Shown here piece after piece: positions 34,354 to 44,700 of a stretch of DNA of 64,000 nt; the stretch's first letter is position 1, and each line of letters opens with the position of its first letter. The position numbers and the translations under genes are program-made. The notes beneath the pieces were generated by a model. That model was not told where the DNA came from, searched no databases, and was given only the letters and a program-made list of their open reading frames with translations. The DNA is taken from the NCBI RefSeq assembly GCF_002723935.1, contig NZ_BEWM01000005.1, forward strand, positions 276,608 to 340,607, written 5' to 3'. This DNA is from Gluconobacter cerinus. GTDB lineage: Bacteria; Pseudomonadota; Alphaproteobacteria; Acetobacterales; Acetobacteraceae.

Positions 34354-34842
34354 TTACTGCTGTCCGTTATTGACGCCCAGAAGCTGGAGCTTGAAGATGA
34401 GTGGGCTGTTGGGCGGAATGATGCCCATGGAGCGCTTCCCGTAGCCTAGCTTGGCTGGAAGATAGAGCATCCATTCATCGCCAACGTGCATCATCGGCAG
34501 AGCTTCGAGCCAGCCATCAACCAAGCCATCCAGCGGCATTTCCATGTAGGCACCGCTGCCATGCTGGTCAGAGCTGTCAAAAATTCCGCCGTCTGGCAGG
34601 CGTCCTTCATAGATCACCATGATGGTGGAGCCACGATGCGGACTTTCACCATCTTTGGGGCCGGACTTCAGAACTTTATAGCTCAGGCCATCTGGGAGGG
34701 TTTTGACACCCGGTTCCGCCTGGACCTTCGCCATGAACTGTTCGGGCGTCAGTTCTGGCGCGTCTTCCTTGTGTCCGGCGCATCCTGCAAGGAGTGCGCC
34801 GCAAAGGGTCAAGGCTGATGTAAGGCGAAACAGGCTGGTCAT
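34354..34842 (-). CDS. FKBP-type peptidyl-prolyl isomerase lipoprotein
   Basis: This 162-residue protein has a lipoprotein signal (lipobox LLAGC, Cys21) and an FKBP domain (about 55-158): VIYEGRLPDGGIFDSS, VDGWLEALPMMHVGDEWMLYLPAKLGYG and IPPNSPLIFKLQLLGV. It should help fold periplasmic or outer-membrane proteins, like Mip/FkpA but shorter and without the dimerisation domain. Monocistronic; it lies between tdk and argG. Confidence 0.9.
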   Translation of the reverse strand: MTSLFRLTSALTLCGALLAGCAGHKEDAPELTPEQFMAKVQAEPGVKTLPDGLSYKVLKSGPKDGESPHRGSTIMVIYEGRLPDGGIFDSSDQHGSGAYMEMPLDGLVDGWLEALPMMHVGDEWMLYLPAKLGYGKRSMGIIPPNSPLIFKLQLLGVNNGQQ

Positions 34843-34865
34843 GGTCCCCCGCTACTGGTTTGTAC

Positions 34866-36098
<1,233 letters not shown>

Positions 36099-36171
36099 AA
36101 CTGCGTGGTCCTTAATGGTGTTCGTTCGGAAGGCGTTTCTAGCATCCCGCGTCCGTGAGGGAAACCGGGCG

Positions 36172-37383
36172 TCAGACGCTTTTGCGCTGACGCTCGCTTT
36201 CGGTTTTGAGCTGTCCGCAAGCTGCAAGAATGTCCTGGCCACGCGGTGTACGGATCGGGGCTGCAAATCCTGCATCCATCACGATCTTTGCAAACTTTGC
36301 GAGCTGCTCTTTTGTGGAGGGACGGAACTCTGATCCCGGCCACGGATTGAAAGGAATAAGGTTCACTTTCGCCGGCAGGTCCTTGATCAGGCGGACCAAC
36401 TCCCTTGCATCGGCTTCGCTATCATTCACGCCGCGCAGCATGATGTATTCGAAGGTGATCCGACGGGAGTTGGATGCTGCAGGATAACGCTTGCAGGCTG
36501 CCATCAGTTCCTCGATCGGGTACTTGCGGTTCAGAGGGACAATCTGATCGCGCAGTTCGTTCGTTACCGCATGCAGGGAAATGGCGAGGCCTACGCCCAG
36601 TTCTTCACCACAGCGATCCATCATCGGCACAACGCCTGACGTAGACAGCGTGATGCGGCGCCGGGAGAGAGCAATGCCTTCTCCATCCATGACGATGCGC
36701 ATGGCTTTGGCGACGTTATCGTAGTTGTAGAGTGGTTCGCCCATTCCCATCAGAACGATGGTGGAGAGAAAGCGTGGCATGTCCGCGCTTGGGCTTGGCC
36801 ACTCCTTGTAGCTGTCTCGTGCAGCCATGAACTGGCCGACAATTTCTGCTGGGCCGAGGTTGCGAACGAGCTTCTGCGTCCCTGTGTGGCAGAACGTGCA
36901 GGAGAGCGTACATCCGACCTGCGACGAAATGCAGACAGCGCCACGGTCTTCCTTACGATCAGGAATATAAACTGTTTCAGCTTCCTGACCGTCGCGAAAG
37001 CGGAAAAGAAATTTCCGCGTTGCATCCACCGACGTCTGTTCCGTCGTTGTCGTCGGGCGGCCGACGATGAAGTGGTCTGCAAGTTTCGCCTGAAGGGGTT
37101 TGGCGATTGTGCTCATCTTCGAGAAGTCGGTGGCACCCTGATGGTAGATCCAGTGCCAGATCTGTTTTGCGCGGAAAGGCTTTTCGCCAATTTCCGTCAT
37201 CAGGGTTGCCAGCTCTTCGCGCGACATTCCAACCAGATCACGCCGTCCGTCTTCCAATCGTGCCTCAGGTGGGGCGAACAGGGCGGACTTTGCGCGAATG
37301 CGTTCGCGCTCCGCCTCATTCAGATCATCTGAAGCGATGGAATTGATACGGGGGAGGGTGTCGGGATGTTTCAAAGCGGTCAT
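36172..37383 (-). CDS. rlmN: 23S rRNA/tRNA adenosine-C2 methyltransferase
   Basis: This 403-residue radical-SAM enzyme methylates A2503 of 23S rRNA and A37 of some tRNAs. The cluster motif is CTLSCTFC (C-x3-C-x2-C), with [12 protein letters not shown] following. The two further cysteines of the mechanism are expected near the C-terminus; the tail [11 protein letters not shown] contains one. [10 protein letters not shown] is taken as start; 20 codons upstream reach into the TetR-controlled promoter region. It precedes argG by 73 bp. Confidence 0.95.
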   Translation of the reverse strand: MTALKHPDTLPRINSIASDDLNEAERERIRAKSALFAPPEARLEDGRRDLVGMSREELATLMTEIGEKPFRAKQIWHWIYHQGATDFSKMSTIAKPLQAKLADHFIVGRPTTTTEQTSVDATRKFLFRFRDGQEAETVYIPDRKEDRGAVCISSQVGCTLSCTFCHTGTQKLVRNLGPAEIVGQFMAARDSYKEWPSPSADMPRFLSTIVLMGMGEPLYNYDNVAKAMRIVMDGEGIALSRRRITLSTSGVVPMMDRCGEELGVGLAISLHAVTNELRDQIVPLNRKYPIEELMAACKRYPAASNSRRITFEYIMLRGVNDSEADARELVRLIKDLPAKVNLIPFNPWPGSEFRPSTKEQLAKFAKIVMDAGFAAPIRTPRGQDILAACGQLKTESERQRKSV

Positions 37384-37457
37384 GGCGGCGGAGCCATAGC
37401 ACGGGGAGGGCGCAGATTTCCAAGGGAAAGTGAGGTGGTGCAAGAAAGATTAGACTC

Positions 37458-37477
37458 TTTGTACCGATCGGTACAAA
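37458..37477. promoter_or_regulatory. 20-bp perfect palindrome, probable TetR operator
   Basis: TTTGTACCGATCGGTACAAA is exactly self-complementary. It lies 35 bp upstream of the DUF1348 gene, whose operon encodes a TetR regulator, and 75 bp upstream of divergent rlmN. TACCGATCGGTA-type sites are typical of TetR operators, so autoregulation of the pair is likely. Confidence 0.82.
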
Positions 37478-37511
37478 ATATGGTTTCTTCTTTGGTTCTG
37501 AAAGGTACGAC

Positions 37512-37979
37512 ATGCAGACGCGTCCACCTGCGCCCCCATTCACGCGGGACACCGCTATTCAGAAAGTTCGAGCGGCTGAAGATGCCTGGAACCGTCAAGA
37601 TCCGGAGACAGTTGCGCTGGCCTATACGGCCGACAGTCGTTGGCGAAACCGGGATCAGTTTGTTCACGGGCGGTCTGAAATTAAGGAATTCCTTGCGAGA
37701 AAATGGGAGAAGGAGCGTGAGTATCGGCTGATTAAGGAGCTTTGGGCATTTCACGAGAACCGGATCGCCGTCCGCTTTGTTTATGAGTGGCGAGATGGGC
37801 AGGGCCAGTGGTGGCGATCGCACGGGAATGAAAACTGGGGTTTTGACGAGGCAGGCCTCATGGCAGAGCGGCATGCCAGCATCAATGATATGCCAATCAA
37901 AGACGCTCAACGCCTGTTCCACTGGGAAGGTAAGGTTCGACCTGAGGAGCATCCTGGATTGAGTGATTTAGGGCTATGA
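37512..37979 (+). CDS. DUF1348 (SnoaL/NTF2-like) protein
   Basis: This 155-residue protein has the NTF2-like fold pattern: helix [20 protein letters not shown], then [18 protein letters not shown] and strands [24 protein letters not shown]. It belongs to DUF1348, a family with no confirmed function, often in operons with TetR regulators. Its stop overlaps the TetR start by 4 bp (ATGA). It is controlled, by inference, by the palindrome 35 bp upstream. Confidence 0.82.
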   Translation: MQTRPPAPPFTRDTAIQKVRAAEDAWNRQDPETVALAYTADSRWRNRDQFVHGRSEIKEFLARKWEKEREYRLIKELWAFHENRIAVRFVYEWRDGQGQWWRSHGNENWGFDEAGLMAERHASINDMPIKDAQRLFHWEGKVRPEEHPGLSDLGL

Positions 37980-38560
37980 CGGGATCAGGCGGCCGTAGCC
38001 GTACTGCCATCTTACAAAATATCGCTGAGGTATTTCGTCAGTATGGGTACGAAGGGGCGTCTCTCAGTCGCTTCACAGCTGCGACGGGGCTGGGAAAAGG
38101 CAGCCTCTATAATTTCTTTCCGGAAGGGAAGAAGCAGATGGCTGATGAAGTCCTGGAGCATATCCAGCGGTGGTTCGATGCTGAAATTTTTAGCCCTCTG
38201 GAAACGGAAGAAGACCCCAAAGTCGGCCTGACAGCAATGTTCGAAGGTACCAAGGAGTACTTTAGGTCAGGCCAAAGAATTTGTCTGATGGGGTTGCTGG
38301 CCCTGAGCGTAGACACATCGTTTGCTATGCAGATTAGAAACTATTTTCTGCGATGGCAGGAAAGTCTGTCTCAGGCGCTCCAGAGGCAGGGGCGCTCGAA
38401 AAGCGACGCTGTTGATCTGTCTGAGGAAATTGTTAGTGGCATTCAGGGGGCATTGGTTTTGGCCCATGCTCGAGGCGAGGCGGATGTTTTCAAACGTCGT
38501 CTTGAGGCGTTCAAGCTGCGTCTGGATCTTCCAGCGGACCATTACGACGAGCGGCAATGA
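37976..38560 (+). CDS. TetR-family transcriptional regulator
   Basis: This 194-residue regulator has an N-terminal helix-turn-helix (about 10-55): [22 protein letters not shown] then [19 protein letters not shown]. The C-terminal ligand domain resembles the YcdC/LmrA-like branch ([14 protein letters not shown]). Co-translated with the DUF1348 gene and preceded by a perfect palindrome, it probably represses its own operon. Its 3' end overlaps tlyA on the other strand by 50 bp. Confidence 0.9.
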   Translation: MTGSGGRSRTAILQNIAEVFRQYGYEGASLSRFTAATGLGKGSLYNFFPEGKKQMADEVLEHIQRWFDAEIFSPLETEEDPKVGLTAMFEGTKEYFRSGQRICLMGLLALSVDTSFAMQIRNYFLRWQESLSQALQRQGRSKSDAVDLSEEIVSGIQGALVLAHARGEADVFKRRLEAFKLRLDLPADHYDERQ

Positions 38561-39275
38561 GAAACTCCCGATTGCCTTCGGGGCCAGTAATGGGGCTGGC
38601 TTCAACGCCCATCACTTCCCATCCTGGAATGGCCGAAAGCCACTCGTGGATTTCGGCACAGACGCGCTCATGAACGGCCGGATCGCGTATTACGCCCTTT
38701 GCGCCGACTTCGTTTCGCCCGGCTTCAAATTGCGGTTTGATCAGAGCGATAGCCCAGGCATCCGGGGTTGTTAGCTTAAGCGCGGCGGCCAGTACGGTCT
38801 TAAGGCTGATAAAGCTGGCGTCGCAAACGACGATGCCTGCGCGTTCAGGAATCTGTTCCGCTGTGAGCGCGCGCGCGTTCGTCTTTTCCATGACGACGAC
38901 GCGTTCATCAGAGCGGATTTTCCAAGCAAGCTGACCATGCCCGACATCAACGGCATAAACTTTCGTCGCGCCGTGCGTGAGAAGGACATCCGTAAATCCG
39001 CCCGTTGAGGCACCGACATCAATGGCAATACGGCCTTTGGGGTCCAGCCCGAAATGCTCGATGCCGTGAATGAGTTTTAGGCCGCCGCGAGACACCCAGG
39101 GATGATCCTGCCCTTTGAGGGACAGGGGGGCATCCTCTGGAAGCTGGTCTCCAGCCTTGGCGATGCGCCGATCCCCCGTATAGGCAAGACCTGCCATAAT
39201 GAGGGACTGGGCACGGGTTCGGCTGTCAACCAGTCCCCGATCAACGAGGAGCTGGTCTGCGCGGCGTTTGGCCAT
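38511..39275 (-). CDS. tlyA: TlyA-type rRNA methyltransferase (hemolysin A family)
   Basis: This 254-residue protein has an N-terminal S4 RNA-binding domain (about 5-65, RADQLLVDRGLVDSRTRAQSLIMAG) and an FtsJ-like methyltransferase domain with DVGASTGGFTDVLL (motif I). TlyA proteins 2'-O-methylate rRNA; the historic hemolysin label is not informative. Last gene of xseB-ispA-dxs-tlyA, starting 3 bp after dxs. Confidence 0.9.
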   Translation of the reverse strand: MAKRRADQLLVDRGLVDSRTRAQSLIMAGLAYTGDRRIAKAGDQLPEDAPLSLKGQDHPWVSRGGLKLIHGIEHFGLDPKGRIAIDVGASTGGFTDVLLTHGATKVYAVDVGHGQLAWKIRSDERVVVMEKTNARALTAEQIPERAGIVVCDASFISLKTVLAAALKLTTPDAWAIALIKPQFEAGRNEVGAKGVIRDPAVHERVCAEIHEWLSAIPGWEVMGVEASPITGPEGNREFLIAARRNGPLEDPDAA

Positions 39276-39278
39276 GAC

Positions 39279-41261
39279 TCAGGCAGACTGCTGGACGACT
39301 TCGACGCCCAGTGCAGATGCTGCCGTGCGAACGATATGCGGAGCTGTCAGGCCAGCTTCGTCATACTGAACGTCAGGGGCATTATGATCGATGTACCTGT
39401 CCGGGAGAGCTAGTGGACGGAATTTCACCGTATCCAGCAGGCCGGTTTCTGCGAGGTGCTGCACAACCAAGCTGCTGAAGCCGCCAATCGCACCTTCTTC
39501 AAGGGTGATGAGCACTTCATGCTGGCTGACCAGATCATCAACGAGCTTCGTGTCGATCGGCTTGGCGAAGCGGGCGTCTGCTACCGTGACCGGTACGCCC
39601 TGAGCGGCCAGCTGGTCCGCTGCGCGCAAAGATTCGTGCAGACGTGTACCTAGCGACAGGATGGCGACACCTGCGCGGGCGCCAGGTGCCTGACGTGCTT
39701 CGCGAACGATGCGGCCCTTGCCGATTTCCTGCACTTCGCCCTTTTCCGGAAGGTCGAGGCCGATACCGCTGCCACGGGGGTAACGGAAAGCAATCGGGCC
39801 AGCGTCGTATTCGCAAGCCGTTGCCGTAGCATGCAGCAGCTCGATTTCGTCCGACGGAGCCATCACGACCATGTTTGGCAGACAGCACAGGTAGTTCAGG
39901 TCGAAAGACCCGGCATGCGTCGCGCCATCAGCACCGACCAGACCAGCGCGGTCGATAGCGAAGCGGACAGGAAGGTTCTGAAGCGCCACGTCGTGCACGA
40001 CCTGATCATAGGCGCGCTGAAGGAACGTGGAGTAAATGGCGCAGAATGGACGCAGACCTTCGGACGCAATACCTGCAGCAAAAGTGACGGCGTGCTGTTC
40101 GGCAATGCCGACGTCAAAGAAGCGGTCCGGATAGGCTTTGGCGAAAGCTGTAAGACCTGTGCCGGAAGGCATCGCTGCCGTGATGGTAACGAGCTTGTCG
40201 TCTGCTTCCGCGCGACGCAGGAGTTCGCGGCTGAAAATCGACGTGTAGCTCGGCGGTCCAGCCGGAGCCTTCTTCTGCTCGCCTGTCACGACATTGAATT
40301 TGCTGACAGCGTGATATTTGTCGCCAGCAGCCTCGGCAGGCTTATAGCCGCGGCCTTTTTCCGTGATGATGTGGAGCAGGATCGGGCCTTGATCGTCCGC
40401 ATCGCGCAGGTTGCGCAGGATGGGGACGAGCTGGTTCATGTCATGGCCGTCAACCGGGCCGACATAGTAGAAACCGAGCTCTTCAAACAGCGTGCCGCCT
40501 GTGATCATGCCACGGGCATATTCTTCAGCGCGCTTGGCCGTCCGCTCGATCTTGCCGGGCAGGCGCTTGGCAACCTTGCCAGCCAAGTCACGCAGACCGA
40601 AGAACTGGCGAGAGGACATCAGGCGGGACAGGTAGTTCGACATTGAACCGACAGGCGGTGCGATCGACATTTCATTGTCGTTCAGCACCACGATCAGGCG
40701 GTTCGCGCCCGGACCTGCAACAGCGGCGTTGTTCATGGCTTCGTAGGCCATGCCAGCGGAGATGGAGCCGTCACCAATGACCGCAATCACGTTGCGCTCA
40801 TGGTAGCTCGGATCTTCTTCCGCGCGTAGATGATGGGCCACAGCCATGCCAAGACCGGCAGAAATGGACGTGGACGAATGAGCGGCACCGAACGGGTCGT
40901 ATTCGCTTTCTGCGCGGCGGGTAAAGCCGGACAGACCTTCCGGCTGACGCAGGGTGCGGATCCGATCACGACGGCCTGTCAGGATCTTGTGCGGGTAAGC
41001 CTGATGGCCAACATCCCAGATGATACGGTCATCCGGCGTGTTGAATACGGCGTGTAGCGCAACGGTCAGTTCGACGACGCCAAGAGAGGCGCCAAGGTGA
41101 CCGCCGGTTGTGGAAACGGCGTCAACCGTTTCGGAGCGCAGTTCGTCGGCAAGCTGCTTGAGCTGATCGACGGAAAGATTCCGCATATCTGACGGCAGGG
41201 TCACGCGGTCCAGAACTGGATAGCGGCCGTATGTAGGAATCGTGGAAGACGGGTTGCTCAT
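39279..41261 (-). CDS. dxs: 1-deoxy-D-xylulose-5-phosphate synthase
   Basis: This 660-residue thiamine-diphosphate enzyme makes DXP from pyruvate and glyceraldehyde-3-phosphate, the first step of the MEP isoprenoid pathway. The ThDP motif runs from [17 protein letters not shown], with [13 protein letters not shown] before it and [13 protein letters not shown] in the pyrimidine-binding domain. Start MSNPSSTIP chosen; 12 codons upstream overlap ispA. It lies 4 bp after ispA, so prenyl-chain synthesis and its precursor supply are made from one mRNA. Confidence 0.97.
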   Translation of the reverse strand: MSNPSSTIPTYGRYPVLDRVTLPSDMRNLSVDQLKQLADELRSETVDAVSTTGGHLGASLGVVELTVALHAVFNTPDDRIIWDVGHQAYPHKILTGRRDRIRTLRQPEGLSGFTRRAESEYDPFGAAHSSTSISAGLGMAVAHHLRAEEDPSYHERNVIAVIGDGSISAGMAYEAMNNAAVAGPGANRLIVVLNDNEMSIAPPVGSMSNYLSRLMSSRQFFGLRDLAGKVAKRLPGKIERTAKRAEEYARGMITGGTLFEELGFYYVGPVDGHDMNQLVPILRNLRDADDQGPILLHIITEKGRGYKPAEAAGDKYHAVSKFNVVTGEQKKAPAGPPSYTSIFSRELLRRAEADDKLVTITAAMPSGTGLTAFAKAYPDRFFDVGIAEQHAVTFAAGIASEGLRPFCAIYSTFLQRAYDQVVHDVALQNLPVRFAIDRAGLVGADGATHAGSFDLNYLCCLPNMVVMAPSDEIELLHATATACEYDAGPIAFRYPRGSGIGLDLPEKGEVQEIGKGRIVREARQAPGARAGVAILSLGTRLHESLRAADQLAAQGVPVTVADARFAKPIDTKLVDDLVSQHEVLITLEEGAIGGFSSLVVQHLAETGLLDTVKFRPLALPDRYIDHNAPDVQYDEAGLTAPHIVRTAASALGVEVVQQSA

Positions 41262-41265
41262 GAAA

Positions 41266-42168
41266 TCAGTTCCTGCGCTCGACGACGTAGTCTGCAAGAG
41301 CCCTGAGGGCCGCGGCCTGTGCGCCGAAAGATGAAAGGGCCTCCCGGGCCTGATCGCTCAGGCGGCGGGCCTCGGCGCGGGCTCCGTCAATGCCAAGCAG
41401 GGAGACATAAGTGGATTTGCCGCTGGCTTCGTCCTTGCCAGCGGTTTTGCCGAGTTCCTCGGCGCTTGCGGTCGTGTCCAGAACATCGTCTGCAACCTGA
41501 AAGGCTGTTCCAAGATTCTGGCCGTAGGCGACGATGGCGTCCCGGCGATCATCCGTCACACCAGCCAGAATCGCTCCTGATTCGGCGGCATAGCGGATCA
41601 GGGCACCCGTTTTCAGGGCATGCAGGCGACGGACTTCATCCAGAGGGAGGGCACGGCCTTCACCCCGGATATCGATGACCTGGCCACCAACCATTCCCGC
41701 TGCGCCTGAGGCACGAGCCAGGGCCAGTGCGAGGTTGGAGCGGATGGTGGCGTCGGAAGACGTTTCATCCTCAAGAAGGATCTCGAAAGCCCGCGTCTGA
41801 AGAGCGTCGCCGGCAAGAATGGCAATGGCTTCGTCAAACTGACGGTGCGTGGAGGGACGCCCACGACGGAGATCATCGTCATCCATGGACGGGAGATCAT
41901 CATGCACAAGAGAATATGCGTGCAGCAGTTCGACTGACGCCGCAACGCGCAGCGCAGCCTTGCGGTCTGCACCAAATAGAGACGCAACTTCTACGGCCAG
42001 AAAGCCACGAAGACGCTTTCCGCCACCAAGGGCAGCGTAGCGCATGGCTTCAAGAAGAATGGATTCGTCACCCGGCACCATCGGGAGCAGGGCGTCGATT
42101 GTTGCTTCGATGTCCGTGCAGGCGTGGGCGAGAGCCTCCTTGAGGGAGGTGGACGTGGTGGCACTCAT
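41266..42168 (-). CDS. ispA: Polyprenyl (farnesyl/geranylgeranyl) diphosphate synthase
   Basis: This 300-residue trans-prenyltransferase has both aspartate motifs: [14 protein letters not shown] (first) and FQVADDVLD (second). GGKRLRGFL is the isopentenyl-binding region. Size and operon (xseB-ispA-dxs) fit IspA. The ATG overlaps the xseB stop. Chain length cannot be read with certainty. Confidence 0.93.
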   Translation of the reverse strand: MSATTSTSLKEALAHACTDIEATIDALLPMVPGDESILLEAMRYAALGGGKRLRGFLAVEVASLFGADRKAALRVAASVELLHAYSLVHDDLPSMDDDDLRRGRPSTHRQFDEAIAILAGDALQTRAFEILLEDETSSDATIRSNLALALARASGAAGMVGGQVIDIRGEGRALPLDEVRRLHALKTGALIRYAAESGAILAGVTDDRRDAIVAYGQNLGTAFQVADDVLDTTASAEELGKTAGKDEASGKSTYVSLLGIDGARAEARRLSDQAREALSSFGAQAAALRALADYVVERRN

Positions 42169-42416
42169 CGGCCGGTCTCTCCGGTATCGGCAAGAGGCTC
42201 CGTGCCTGTGCTGCCGTCATCGTTCTGGACAATGGCGCGCACACGCATCTCGGCCTCTCCCAGCTTTGCATCGCAGTGCTTACGTAGGGCTGCACCGCGT
42301 TCATAGGCAGAAATGGCGTCTTCAAGCTTCATCTGTCCGCCTTCAAGGCCACGGACGATCCGCTCCAGCTCGGAGAGGGCATCTTCGAAAGACATGGCAT
42401 CAATGGGTTCGGGCAT
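42165..42416 (-). CDS. xseB: Exodeoxyribonuclease VII small subunit
   Basis: This 83-residue protein matches XseB: SFEDALSELERIVRGLEGGQMKLEDAISAYERGAALRKHCDAKL (about 9-52). A Ser/Thr/Glu-rich tail follows. The start MPEPIDAM was chosen; the longer frame upstream is rejected. First gene of the ispA-dxs operon, an order shared with many proteobacteria. Confidence 0.93.
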   Translation of the reverse strand: MPEPIDAMSFEDALSELERIVRGLEGGQMKLEDAISAYERGAALRKHCDAKLGEAEMRVRAIVQNDDGSTGTEPLADTGETGR

Positions 42417-42514
42417 GGAAAGCCTCAAGACACGCTTTGGGAAACAAGGTAGCGAGGGATTACAGCCAGATGACAGGTTTTGCCAGCCCTGTGCTTGGGA
42501 ACGGGGGAGTTTCT

Positions 42515-42769
42515 TCAGGAGGGTTGCGTTTCTGCACGTCTGCGGATGACAAATGAAAGAACGCCAGCGCTCTCTGTGAAGGCCACCATCGCATGGCCTG
42601 TTTCGCGGCAATAAGACTGGAAATCCGCCACTGAAGCGCGATCCGTTGCCAGAATACGGAGGCGTGTTCCGGGCGCCATGTCACGCAGGGCGCGGTTCGC
42701 CTTGAGAACGGGCATGGGGCAGGCAAGACCGCGCAGGTCCAGCAGGGTCTCCGTCGGAGGTATCGTCAT
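42515..42769 (-). CDS. TusA-like sulfur carrier protein
   Basis: This 84-residue SirA/TusA-family protein has the hallmark LDLRGLACPMPVLKA with the sulfur-carrying Cys17 in CPMP. TusA-type carriers pass persulfide sulfur for tRNA thiolation or other uses. No tusBCD is near. The MTIPPTETLL start follows a CGGAGG ribosome-binding site. Confidence 0.9.
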   Translation of the reverse strand: MTIPPTETLLDLRGLACPMPVLKANRALRDMAPGTRLRILATDRASVADFQSYCRETGHAMVAFTESAGVLSFVIRRRAETQPS

Positions 42770-42820
42770 GACGCCTGTTATGCCCTGCGCCGTGCCGTGG
42801 GCCAAGTAACGGATTTCCCA

Positions 42821-42849
42821 TTGCCGGAATAGCACGGTTTTTCTATAAC
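42821..42849 (+). promoter_or_regulatory. Candidate sigma-70 promoter of the phage-like genes
   Basis: TTGCCG (42821-42826) and TATAAC (42844-42849) are 17 bp apart, close to the -35/-10 consensus. Transcription would start near 42856, just before a terminator-like hairpin and about 50 bp before the first gene. Confidence 0.5.
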
Positions 42850-42865
42850 TATGGCTCAATGCCAC

Positions 42866-42891
42866 AAAGCGTCCTTCGGGGCGCTTTTTTT
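42866..42891 (+). terminator. UUCG-loop intrinsic terminator in the leader of the phage-like genes
   Basis: AAAGCGTCC pairs with GGGCGCTTT around a TTCG tetraloop, followed by seven T in all. It faces the plus strand, although no plus-strand gene ends upstream, and lies 16 bp before the next start codon. It may attenuate the downstream genes or end a very short RNA. Confidence 0.8.
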
Positions 42892-42906
42892 GTTTTTGAG
42901 GAACAC

Positions 42907-43251
42907 ATGGACAAACAGATCTCCGAAAGGGCGCCGTCTTCCGAGGGAAATGAGCATCGGGCTTACACGATCCGTATTTTGGAAGACCGTGTTCTTCGAC
43001 TGGAAACAGTCGCTGGGGGGTTGTCAGATCGGTACGAACAACTGCGTACGGAGATGAGACAGGAAATCAGTTCTCTGCGGGATCAGATGAAATCCCTGGA
43101 GACCAAAGTCGATAATGGTAACAGGATTGTGAATGGAAAGCTGGACCGTCTGATCGGTGGCCGGGCTGTTCTGACGGCGATAGTGACGCTGGCAACATCC
43201 ATCCTCGGAACTGGGATGGTGCATTTCGCTCTGTCTCTCAGCACGCATTGA
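42907..43251 (+). CDS. Small coiled-coil protein with C-terminal membrane helix (phage-like)
   Basis: This 114-residue protein has a long heptad-like helix (about 18-75: RILEDRVLRLE...EMRQEISSLRDQMKSLETKV) followed by one transmembrane helix (about 88-106). Small proteins of this build, beside lysozyme-like genes, occur in prophages as lysis or holin-like accessories. A GAGGA ribosome-binding site precedes the ATG at 42907. The next gene begins 11 bp later. Function is inferred from shape and context only. Confidence 0.6.
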   Translation: MDKQISERAPSSEGNEHRAYTIRILEDRVLRLETVAGGLSDRYEQLRTEMRQEISSLRDQMKSLETKVDNGNRIVNGKLDRLIGGRAVLTAIVTLATSILGTGMVHFALSLSTH

Positions 43252-43262
43252 GGGGACGAGTC

Positions 43263-43742
43263 ATGGAAGGTCTTGATGTCGGACAACTCAAGCATCTGGT
43301 GGTGCAGCCAGCCCTTGCGGCGCTCGGACTAGGCGGGACAGCAGCCGTTAATCTTCTAACGGGTACGGCGCTGGCTGAGAGTAGAGGAGCCTACGTAAAG
43401 CAGATTGGGGGAGGGCCAGCGCTGGGGCTATGGCAAATGGAACCTGCAACCCACGACGATTGCTGGGCTAACTTTCTGCGTTTCCCGGTTGGGCAGCCAT
43501 ATGCTGGCATTCTGGAAAACATGCTGGCTCATGATCTGCCACGCAGTGCGCAGATGGTCAGTAATTTACGATATGCCTGTGCGATGGCGCGAATCCGGTT
43601 TTACCGTGTTCGGGAAGCACTGCCTTCTGCACAGGATCCGTTTGCCTTAAGCCGGTATCACAAGGTGCATTACAACACCCCGCTCGGCGCGGCAGACCCT
43701 ATGGCCAATGTTGATTATTTCAGGAGAGCTGTTCAGGCTTAA
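43263..43742 (+). CDS. Phage-like lysozyme/transglycosylase-fold protein
   Basis: This 159-residue protein contains LLTGTALAESRG with a Glu in the place of the lytic transglycosylase catalytic residue, then QIGGGPALGLWQMEPATHDDCWANFL, the G-L-W-Q-M pattern of lysozyme-like phage proteins. No signal peptide is evident, so export would need a holin or virion. It lies 11 bp after the coiled-coil membrane protein gene. No capsid, portal, integrase or terminase genes are near, so this is a remnant or a co-opted module. Confidence 0.65.
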   Translation: MEGLDVGQLKHLVVQPALAALGLGGTAAVNLLTGTALAESRGAYVKQIGGGPALGLWQMEPATHDDCWANFLRFPVGQPYAGILENMLAHDLPRSAQMVSNLRYACAMARIRFYRVREALPSAQDPFALSRYHKVHYNTPLGAADPMANVDYFRRAVQA

Positions 43743-43749
43743 AGCGAGA

Positions 43750-43790
43750 GCGATGCCGGGGACCTGTATGCATCACGCTCCCGACATCGC
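43750..43790 (+). terminator. Imperfect hairpin after the phage-like genes
   Basis: GCGATGCCGGG pairs with CCCGACATCGC (10 of 11 positions) around a 19-nt loop, 8 bp past the stop at 43742. No clear T run follows, so its role as a terminator is uncertain. Confidence 0.4.
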
Positions 43791-43873
43791 AGGTTTACCT
43801 TAAATCGGTATATTATGACCGAATAGTGGCGTAGCTGAATATGCCAATTATTTAATCTGATTTTTATGGGTAT

Positions 43874-44641
43874 TTAACGAAGCGCGAAAAGCCTGTTTTG
43901 GGGATTGCCCTGGAACGTCGCAGGACCAGTGTGGGACAGGCGCAGTCCCCGATGAAGCCAGACGCTTCCGCCGATTTTGAGCCATCGACGACAAAACGCG
44001 AAGTCTTCGGAGAGATATGTTCTCGTCTCCGGATCAATCATGCAGTCGAACAAGGCAAAAGGATTCTGTGTGATCGGACGATCGGTGCGACGGCCACTCT
44101 GTTGAGCATCGATGCGGGCATATTCGGTCTCGGGACAGGCGCTCATCATCTGGCTGATTGTGGAGCGCGTCAGCAGCATGAAGCCAGTTCCGACGTAAGA
44201 AACGGAAGCAATTTCGGCTGGCGGAGAAGTGTCATACAGCGCAGAGCAGTCGCCAACATAGCGTAGGCTGGCGCTCTCTGGGGGTTCGCCTTTGCCCATG
44301 AACCGCTGGGTATTATGGTCCCAGTAGTGAGATTTGAGCGGGTAGGCTCCGCCAATAACCGGCTTGTCGGCGTTTAGAAGTGCTTGAATATCTGCAAACG
44401 AAAAACCAATATCACTGTCTGCAAATAGCAGGTGTGTGGCGTCTGTTTGGGTTATGAACTGGTGGAGAAGCGTATTGCGTGCCCGTGTAATCAAGGCGTC
44501 GCTTCCTAGTGTCGAGAGCGTCAGGCGAATATTGTGAGAAGGCGCTTCACTCATGCAGCTGATAATGGACTGCATGTATGCTTGGGTAACTGTTCCCCCA
44601 AAGCAGGGTGTCGCAATGAAGACGTGTGGGGCTGCTTTCAT
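43874..44641 (-). CDS. Glycosyltransferase-like protein, phage-associated type
   Basis: This 255-residue protein has a GT-A-like pattern: HVFIATPCFGGTVTQAYMQSI at the N-terminus, ITRARNTLLHQFI, and the DxD-type motif LLFADSDIGF. A later VGTGFMLLTRS and DFAFCRRW fit nucleotide-sugar enzymes. Such proteins occur in alphaproteobacterial prophages and may decorate virions or host glycans. Its 3' end faces the lysozyme-like gene across a 131-bp AT-rich gap. Acceptor and sugar unknown. Confidence 0.6.
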   Translation of the reverse strand: MKAAPHVFIATPCFGGTVTQAYMQSIISCMSEAPSHNIRLTLSTLGSDALITRARNTLLHQFITQTDATHLLFADSDIGFSFADIQALLNADKPVIGGAYPLKSHYWDHNTQRFMGKGEPPESASLRYVGDCSALYDTSPPAEIASVSYVGTGFMLLTRSTISQMMSACPETEYARIDAQQSGRRTDRPITQNPFALFDCMIDPETRTYLSEDFAFCRRWLKIGGSVWLHRGLRLSHTGPATFQGNPQNRLFALR

Positions 44642-44700
44642 GGGGAGATAGTGTTCTATCTCCCCTTAAGAAAGGCTTAAAACTGAGCGGTCAAAGTTTG

